DNA from: an uncultured Clostridia bacterium
GTDB taxonomy: Bacteria; Bacillota_A; Clostridia; UMGS1840; HGM11507
Assembly: GCA_934403665.1 (NCBI GenBank)
Contig: CAKRUL010000016.1
Location: 1 to 11,331 of the forward strand
DNA: 11,331 nt
Direction of reading: 5' to 3'
The notes beneath the pieces are model-generated. The model was not told the DNA's origin. It did not search any database and saw only the letters and a program-made list of their open reading frames with translations. The first letter of the stretch is position 1. Each line of letters begins with the position of its first letter. This document shows positions 7,195 through 11,331 of this stretch, piece after piece. The position numbers and the translations under genes were made by a program.

Positions 7195-8328
7195 TTATTT
7201 AAATTTTTTGCCTTTGATAAAGACGTTTTCTACTTCCAAGGCGTCATTCAGAACAACGATGCTTGCCATTTTTCCGGTCTCCAGACTGCCGTAGTCTTTG
7301 TCGATGCCGATTGCTTTTGCCGGATTCAGGCTGGCACATTTCACTGCTTTTTCCAGAGGAATATCAAATTCATATGCCTTTCTGACACAGCCCATCAGAT
7401 TGGTTGCAGAGCCTGCCAATGTTCCGTCTTTCAAGGTTGCTGTGTTGCCTTTCACATAGACGTTCTGACCGCCAAGGTCATATTCACCGTCCGGCATTCC
7501 GGTTGCACGCATGGAATCACTGATCAGAACCAGCCTGTCTTCGCCGACTGCGCGGAAGGTATTGCGCACGATGACCGGATTGATGTGGATGCCGTCACAG
7601 ATCAGTTCAGTGGTAGCATCGCTGTCAATGATTGCGCCAACGACTGCGGGATCTCTGTGAGAGAAACCCGGCATTCCGTTATAAAGATGTGTGCAGTGGG
7701 TGGCACCGTTTTCATAAGCCATTTTGGTGGCTTCATATGTACCGTTGGTATGCCCGACGGAAACCGTACAAAGCTTGGATGCTTCCTGGATAAACTCTTT
7801 TGCTCCCGGCAGCTCCGGCGCCAGGTCAACCAGACGGATGTTTTCTCCGCTTGCTTGATACAGACGTTTGAACATTTCAATGTCGGGATCCCGGATCCAT
7901 TCTCCGTTCTGAGCTCCTTTTTTCGCCATAGAGAAGAAAGGACCTTCCATATTGATTCCCTGCACTGTTGCCCCTTCGGTCTGTTCCTTTTTAAAGGAAT
8001 TGACGGTGGACATGACTTTCATCAGATCTTCTTCCAAAATGGTCATGGTTGTCGGAAGAAAAGAGGTGACACCGTTTTCTGCTTCATAATTTGCAACGGT
8101 CTGCAATCCCTCTCTGCTGTTGTCGCAGGTGTCGAATCCCACTGCACCGTGCGTATGGACGTCCACCAAACCGGGAATTACTTTTTTGAAACAGACGTCA
8201 ATCACTTCTTCGCCGGGCTTTGGCTCCAGTGTTTTTGCAATCTCAGAAATACGTTCCCCTTCGATTCTGATGTCACCGGATGCAAAGACGAATTTGCCGT
8301 TCAGATAGTTTGCGTTTTTTAATAACAT
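7195..8328 (-). CDS. nagA: N-acetylglucosamine-6-phosphate deacetylase
   Basis: This cytoplasmic enzyme (377 aa, normal length) removes the acetyl group from GlcNAc-6-phosphate, giving glucosamine-6-phosphate and acetate, which feeds amino sugars into glycolysis or cell-wall precursor synthesis. It belongs to the amidohydrolase superfamily. The N-terminal small beta region is followed by PGLVDVHTHG (His58, His60), GINMEGPF (Glu128), SVGHTN (His193), THLYNGM (His214), CDGIHI and LISDSM with catalytic Asp271. Both metal sites therefore look complete, as in the binuclear Bacillus type. The ATG follows AAAGGAG with 9-nt spacing. It stands alone with its own promoter and terminator; nagB is not next to it, so any deaminase must be encoded elsewhere. 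It is intact, unlike the convergent operon. Confidence 0.97.
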   Translation of the reverse strand: MLLKNANYLNGKFVFASGDIRIEGERISEIAKTLEPKPGEEVIDVCFKKVIPGLVDVHTHGAVGFDTCDNSREGLQTVANYEAENGVTSFLPTTMTILEEDLMKVMSTVNSFKKEQTEGATVQGINMEGPFFSMAKKGAQNGEWIRDPDIEMFKRLYQASGENIRLVDLAPELPGAKEFIQEASKLCTVSVGHTNGTYEATKMAYENGATHCTHLYNGMPGFSHRDPAVVGAIIDSDATTELICDGIHINPVIVRNTFRAVGEDRLVLISDSMRATGMPDGEYDLGGQNVYVKGNTATLKDGTLAGSATNLMGCVRKAYEFDIPLEKAVKCASLNPAKAIGIDKDYGSLETGKMASIVVLNDALEVENVFIKGKKFK

Positions 8329-8352
8329 TTCAGCTCACTCCTTTTGTATCAC

Positions 8353-8380
8353 ATACTGCAGAAATTTGTTGATGCAGTAT
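8353..8380 (-). promoter_or_regulatory. Perfect inverted repeat in the nagA leader, possible operator or mRNA hairpin
   Basis: Two 8-nt arms, ATACTGCA and TGCAGTAT, are separated by 12 nt. The repeat lies between the nagA promoter and its ribosome binding site (about 8338-8344). It does not resemble the GntR-type NagR/DasR operator or a catabolite-response element that I know. It may be a repressor site, an mRNA-stabilising hairpin or chance. Confidence 0.35.
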
Positions 8381-8438
8381 TATCATTTGGCAGAAAAGAT
8401 TTTGTTGCTTCCCTTTCGGCAAGCAAACCGCCACGTCA

Positions 8439-8467
8439 ATTATACCCTAATTGTCCGCAAAAATCAA
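8439..8467 (-). promoter_or_regulatory. Sigma-A-type promoter of nagA
   Basis: On the minus strand TTGATT (8462-8467) and a perfect TATAAT (8439-8444) are separated by exactly 17 nt. Transcription would begin near 8432, leaving a leader of about 100 nt that contains the inverted repeat at 8353-8380. The 200 nt between this gene and the next terminator hold no supported gene. Confidence 0.7.
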
Positions 8468-8539
8468 TCCGGGAGCTTGAATTCTTATCAATTATTTCGG
8501 AACATGGATGCATGTTTTTCTGCGGATTGATCCTGTAAC

Positions 8540-8578
8540 AGAAAAAGGAGGTGTAAAAAGCTGTTTTTACACCTCCTT
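8540..8578 (-). terminator. Rho-independent terminator of the SLH/membrane-protein unit
   Basis: A perfect 15-bp stem (8545-8559 and 8564-8578) with a 4-nt loop lies about 30 nt after the membrane-protein stop. Read on the minus strand, the last stem pairs overlap a run of five Ts, followed by CTG. The arm contains AAGGAGG, which is part of the stem here and not a ribosome binding site. Confidence 0.85.
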
Positions 8579-8609
8579 CCGGTTGATATCCAAATGGGAG
8601 AAAACGGAA

Positions 8610-9185
8610 TTAACCGTTCTTTTTCCCTGATTTTCTCCGACGTTTCACCAGACTGAACACCGTAGAAAGAGAAACGAACAGAAAACAGTACCCAAGCGAA
8701 AAACAGAGCTGCATCCATTCTTTTTGCCCGAAATAATAGACAATCGGCGCCAATAAGAACAAAGGAACGGATAATATTAAGAAACTTTTCGTTCCATTCA
8801 TTACTATGTGTTTCTGCACGTTTGCAGACACATAGTTGGCAATATGCCAGATCAGTGCAGTATAGAGCAGTGCATAAAAACACTGAGTAACCGCAAAAAT
8901 CTGCATTTCACTGTCCAAAACCACAATCGCAATCATCAACAGAGAAAAAACACAGAATAGTTTTGCAAGCCGGTTGAGGCTTTTTCCGCAGTGCCCGTGC
9001 CGCACATAATGAAAGGCGTGCAGGGCGGCGAGCAGTTGGGAAATGGAGATAGGGATGGCGACATGCCAATAAAAGTTATATTGCATGCCAAAAAGATGTT
9101 TGTTTGCCAAAATCAGTGCCAAAACGGAAAGAATCCGGACAACAATTCCCAGAATTCCAAATCCGGTGCGGTGTCTTGCATTCAT
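8610..9185 (-). CDS. Six-helix integral membrane protein of unknown function
   Basis: The 191-aa product has about six hydrophobic segments: residues 9-28, 38-60, 74-91, 95-119, 133-152 and 157-179. The tail KRRRKSGKKNG is strongly basic and should lie inside the cell. I recognise no family or catalytic motif; several His and Cys residues are scattered in or near the helices (HAFHYVRHGHC, residues 56-66), which might hint at metal or redox chemistry but prove nothing. The ATG follows TAGGAG with 9-nt spacing; another ATG 7 nt upstream is out-of-frame. The gene starts 15 nt after the SLH gene and ends just before a terminator, so the two are very likely co-transcribed. Confidence 0.8.
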   Translation of the reverse strand: MNARHRTGFGILGIVVRILSVLALILANKHLFGMQYNFYWHVAIPISISQLLAALHAFHYVRHGHCGKSLNRLAKLFCVFSLLMIAIVVLDSEMQIFAVTQCFYALLYTALIWHIANYVSANVQKHIVMNGTKSFLILSVPLFLLAPIVYYFGQKEWMQLCFSLGYCFLFVSLSTVFSLVKRRRKSGKKNG

Positions 9186-9200
9186 GCTGCATTACTCCTA

Positions 9201-10808
9201 TCAAAAAAGCACATAGCTGGTTTTAATATCCACAAAGAATTCCGAGCCGCCGGCAGGCACTTCGGGAATGTCATTCGTCAGCTTCTGATCCCCGAACAAA
9301 TCCTGATAACGAATGTTTTTCGGGTTGTCGACCACAATGCATTTTGTGCGGATGGTAAAACCCTGACCGTTATCGAAAACAAGACTTGGATAATAGTCGA
9401 AACGCAGAGTGACGCCGAACTGGCTCTGCCCTGCGGCAACAATCTTATCCAGCTGCGCGAGAAACATATCGGAAAATTCCCGCGCAAAGTCAAAGTTCAG
9501 ACGGGGCAGTCCGAACTTTTCGGCGCTGCCTGTAAAAGCGATTGGTGCATTGTATACGGCATTCGGAACGCCTTTCAGAATATATTGATATTTGTTTTTT
9601 GCTTCCGGATAGGAGTCCAGGTCATAGGAAATTTTGCAATCCTTTGCGACATAACGGTTTTTCTCATTCTTATCTGTAGAATAAATTGTCTGAGAACCGC
9701 AGATGTTTTCCAGCTGAATCAGAATAGCACTGATTTCCTTCTGCGTGATTGGTTCCGTGCCTTTGATATTTCCGCCGTCAAACAGTTGAATTCCGTTGGT
9801 GAAGGCGTAGGTCAGGATCACATTGGTTTTGTCTTTTCCGATGCCGGACAAATCTTTATAATAATTGTCGATGTTTCCAAGACTTACGGTAGCATGAGAT
9901 TTTTTAATCATACCGTATACCAAAGCGCAGACGGCATCCTTTTTGTTTGCGGTCTGATCCGCAAAGGCGGCAGTGATTTTATCTTCTCCGAGACATTCTT
10001 TTGCGATAATCGTAATGTCTCTTCCGTAAGGATGCTCCAGCTGGGAGGCGATCGGGAAAACGCTGTAAGTCAGATTGTATTCCTCGCTGGCGTAGCGGAT
10101 AGCGGCTCTTGCCAGTTCCCCGTTCGTGACGGTTTTGTTCGGATCGTAGTCCATATTGTCAAACAATTTTGTGCTTTGGAATACTGTTTTTGCGACCTCA
10201 TCGGAAATAGCCTGACTGAAGCTGGTTCTTGAGGAACCGTCCGTTTCTCTGGAACGGATAATCAAAGCGGCCGCTTCCGCACGGGAAAGCGTATCCTCCA
10301 GACGAAGCTGCACACCGTCGTTCCCAATCATAATGCTGTTATTGTAAAGCCATGCAATCGCATCCGCATTGGGGGACTGCTGTGTGATAATAGAGGGAGC
10401 AATCTCGCCTTTCTTTTCTCCGGCGCGGCTCCAGAGAAGTTCTGCTGTTTCACCGCGGGTGATGGGCCTGTCCGGCTCAAAAAGATTGCCGTTGCTCTTG
10501 AGGCCGGAATACATGATATATTCATAGCCCCAATGCTCTTTCGGAACATCGGAAAAATCCGTTTCCCGTCTTTCGGGACCTTTCCCGATCATTTTGACAA
10601 ATTCCGCCCTTGTGACCGTATTGTCCGGGCGGAAGGTGCCGTCCTCATAACCGCTGATGGTTCCGTCGCTGACCAGCTTTGAAACCGATTGGAAGGCCCA
10701 ATGATTTTCTCCCAGGTCAGAGAAGCTCACCTCTGCGGCGGCGGGGATAGAAAAAGCGGCAAGCAAAATGCCGATGCTGAGTATGTAGGACATTGCTTTT
10801 TTGAACAT
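9201..10808 (-). CDS. Exported SLH-domain cell-surface protein with unrecognised C-terminal domain
   Basis: The 535-aa product is exported (signal peptide 1-25, ending IPAAA) and should bind the pyruvylated secondary cell-wall polymer. Three SLH repeats lie at about 27-75, 83-130 and 136-186, with signature motifs TRAE (66-69), TRGE (117-120) and SRAE (174-177). Residues about 193-369 look like three more, degenerate SLH-like repeats with TNGE (226-229), NKKD (286-289) and TQKE (353-356). The last 165 residues (for example LRFDYYPSLVFDNGQGF) form a beta-rich domain I cannot name. I chose the ATG at 10808 because GAGGAGG lies 9 nt before it and the signal peptide begins there; a longer reading from a TTG at 10892 would start inside the -35 box. 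It is the first gene of a unit with the six-helix membrane protein. Confidence 0.9.
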   Translation of the reverse strand: MFKKAMSYILSIGILLAAFSIPAAAEVSFSDLGENHWAFQSVSKLVSDGTISGYEDGTFRPDNTVTRAEFVKMIGKGPERRETDFSDVPKEHWGYEYIMYSGLKSNGNLFEPDRPITRGETAELLWSRAGEKKGEIAPSIITQQSPNADAIAWLYNNSIMIGNDGVQLRLEDTLSRAEAAALIIRSRETDGSSRTSFSQAISDEVAKTVFQSTKLFDNMDYDPNKTVTNGELARAAIRYASEEYNLTYSVFPIASQLEHPYGRDITIIAKECLGEDKITAAFADQTANKKDAVCALVYGMIKKSHATVSLGNIDNYYKDLSGIGKDKTNVILTYAFTNGIQLFDGGNIKGTEPITQKEISAILIQLENICGSQTIYSTDKNEKNRYVAKDCKISYDLDSYPEAKNKYQYILKGVPNAVYNAPIAFTGSAEKFGLPRLNFDFAREFSDMFLAQLDKIVAAGQSQFGVTLRFDYYPSLVFDNGQGFTIRTKCIVVDNPKNIRYQDLFGDQKLTNDIPEVPAGGSEFFVDIKTSYVLF

Positions 10809-10863
10809 CAAAAAAATCCTCCTCTTTTGAATACTGATCTGATTCAAATTTTTCTTTATGTTG

Positions 10864-10892
10864 ATTTTAACATATTGTCGGCACGATTGCAA
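10864..10892 (-). promoter_or_regulatory. Sigma-A-type promoter of the SLH gene unit
   Basis: On the minus strand TTGCAA (10887-10892) and TAAAAT (10864-10869) are separated by 17 nt. Transcription should begin near 10857, giving a leader of about 50 nt before the ATG at 10808. The -35 hexamer is the same as in the divergent promoter 54 nt away. Confidence 0.7.
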
Positions 10893-10930
10893 CCTGCTTC
10901 TGTGCGAAACTCACAGACAGAAAACGGGAA

Positions 10931-10960
10931 AAGGTGACTTTTGCCTTGCAAAAGCGCCTT
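10931..10960. promoter_or_regulatory. Imperfect palindrome over the -35 box, candidate operator
   Basis: The inner arms CTTTTGC (10938-10944) and GCAAAAG (10948-10954) pair perfectly around CTT. The outer arms 10931-10936 and 10955-10960 extend the pairing by six, with one G-T pair and a single unpaired A at 10937. The site covers the -35 hexamer of the promoter for the gene at 11007, so a bound protein would block it. A smaller inverted repeat, TCTGTG/CACAGA (10899-10904, 10912-10917), lies between the two divergent promoters. Confidence 0.4.
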
Positions 10961-10974
10961 AATCTTGCTATAAT
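10946..10974 (+). promoter_or_regulatory. Strong sigma-A-type promoter of the gene at 11007
   Basis: TTGCAA (10946-10951), a 17-nt spacer and a perfect TATAAT (10969-10974) are present, with TGC just before the -10 box (extended -10). Transcription should begin near 10981, leaving a short leader of about 26 nt. Confidence 0.75.
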
Positions 10975-11006
10975 AATACTACTATTGGAGACAAAGGAGT
11001 TTCAGA

Positions 11007-11331
11007 ATGCTGAACTACTGTATTGCCGGGCTTTCTGTCTCGGTCGAGAATATAAAATACCCCTTTTTTAAAAGAAGGATGCAACAGTATCAGAAAACGG
11101 ATGCTGTGGCACAGCCGGATTTGACGATTTCGTTTTCCGAGCAGGAAGAAATCACGGAACCGCAAGGAGAATTGGTCGGACAACGAATGGGGTATCGAAC
11201 CTATCTCAAGACAAAAGAGGGCGGATATGTCAACTTTGATCGGTTGCAGGACACGGAAAACCGCACGGCGCTGATGATGGCGGACAAGGATTTCCGCAAG
11301 GTGGAAGCTGTGATAAGAGATGTGGAAATGC
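11007..11331 (+). CDS. Unrecognised protein, N-terminal 108 codons (runs off the window)
   Basis: The frame is open from the ATG at 11007 to the window end and lacks its 3' part. AAAGGAG lies 7 nt before the start and a strong promoter lies just upstream, so the start is well supported. The product begins MLNYCIAGLSVSVENI with no signal peptide or membrane segment, so it should be cytoplasmic. The opening IAGLSV and the later QPDLTISF resemble, weakly, the N-terminus of clostridial HPr-kinase-like or PEP-carboxykinase-like proteins whose P-loop lies further downstream; that part is not in view. Treat the function as unknown. It is transcribed divergently from the SLH gene. Confidence 0.75.
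   Translation, partial: MLNYCIAGLSVSVENIKYPFFKRRMQQYQKTDAVAQPDLTISFSEQEEITEPQGELVGQRMGYRTYLKTKEGGYVNFDRLQDTENRTALMMADKDFRKVEAVIRDVEM

Noticed and set aside
7585..8322. A 245-codon plus-strand open frame
   Set aside because: It is antisense to nagA, whose active-site motifs are complete. It is a codon-bias shadow.
8462..8531. A 9-bp inverted repeat ATCAATCCG/CGGATTGAT with about 50 nt spacing
   Set aside because: The spacing is long, one arm overlaps the nagA -35 box, and no insertion-element or attachment-site features accompany it; chance is likely.
8344..8538. A possible 64-aa plus-strand gene upstream of nagA
   Set aside because: It starts at TTG without a ribosome binding site and covers the nagA promoter and leader.
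8991..10232. A 413-codon open frame on the plus strand
   Set aside because: It is fully antisense to the SLH gene, has no ribosome binding site or promoter, and its product has no recognisable domain. The SLH gene in the opposite frame has signal peptide, repeats and proper start signals.
10809..10892. A 28-residue N-terminal extension of the SLH protein
   Set aside because: The TTG start lies in the -35 box of the promoter, and the ATG at 10808 has a strong ribosome binding site and begins a normal signal peptide.
1..11331. CRISPR arrays, tRNA or rRNA genes, insertion sequences, phage or toxin-antitoxin genes
   Set aside because: I saw no regularly spaced direct repeats, no cloverleaf or rRNA-like sequence, no transposase or integrase motifs and no small toxin-antitoxin gene pair.

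Overview
The window looks like part of a clostridial (Bacillota) chromosome of medium GC content. Pointers are strong AAGGAGG-type ribosome binding sites before nearly every gene, sigma-A-like promoters (TTGCAA or TTGATT, 17-nt spacer, TATAAT or TAAAAT), an S-layer-homology (SLH) surface protein, and secreted multidomain glycan-active proteins carrying copper-amine-oxidase-N-like and F5/8-type-C-like domains. The exact genus cannot be read from the sequence; an uncultured gut or anaerobic clostridial lineage is a reasonable guess.

Layout. Positions 1-57 hold the terminator of an upstream plus-strand gene. An extended -10 promoter near 117-125 and a leader of roughly 130 nt precede a two-gene plus-strand operon (265-7064). 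The first gene encodes a secreted protein of about 988 aa with two GLUG-type beta-helix modules and an InlB-B-repeat-like C-terminal region. The second, 23 nt downstream, encodes a secreted heparinase II/III-family polysaccharide lyase of about 1,270 aa with C-terminal CuAO-N-like and F5/8C-like domains. Each reading frame is broken by two frameshifts that cancel each other, so every domain is readable but none of the products is continuous as written. A perfect 13-bp hairpin terminator ends the operon, facing the terminator of the convergent gene.

The minus-strand part contains nagA (7195-8328, GlcNAc-6-phosphate deacetylase, all metal ligands present) with its own promoter. Upstream of it is a two-gene unit: an SLH-domain exported protein (9201-10808) followed after 15 nt by a small six-helix membrane protein (8610-9185), closed by a 15-bp hairpin terminator. 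A divergent promoter region (about 10810-11006) separates this unit from a plus-strand gene that starts at 11007 and runs off the window.

Inferred biology: extracellular cleavage of an acidic or amino-sugar polysaccharide by the lyase, perhaps with help from the GLUG protein, beside a cytoplasmic amino-sugar catabolic enzyme. This link is positional only; there is no transporter, nagB or regulator gene in the window. Nothing here proves a new system. The most notable items are the four compensating frameshifts confined to the secreted operon (one at a G9 tract, one at a T6 tract) and the SLH protein with a second, degenerate SLH-like trimer plus its membrane-protein partner.
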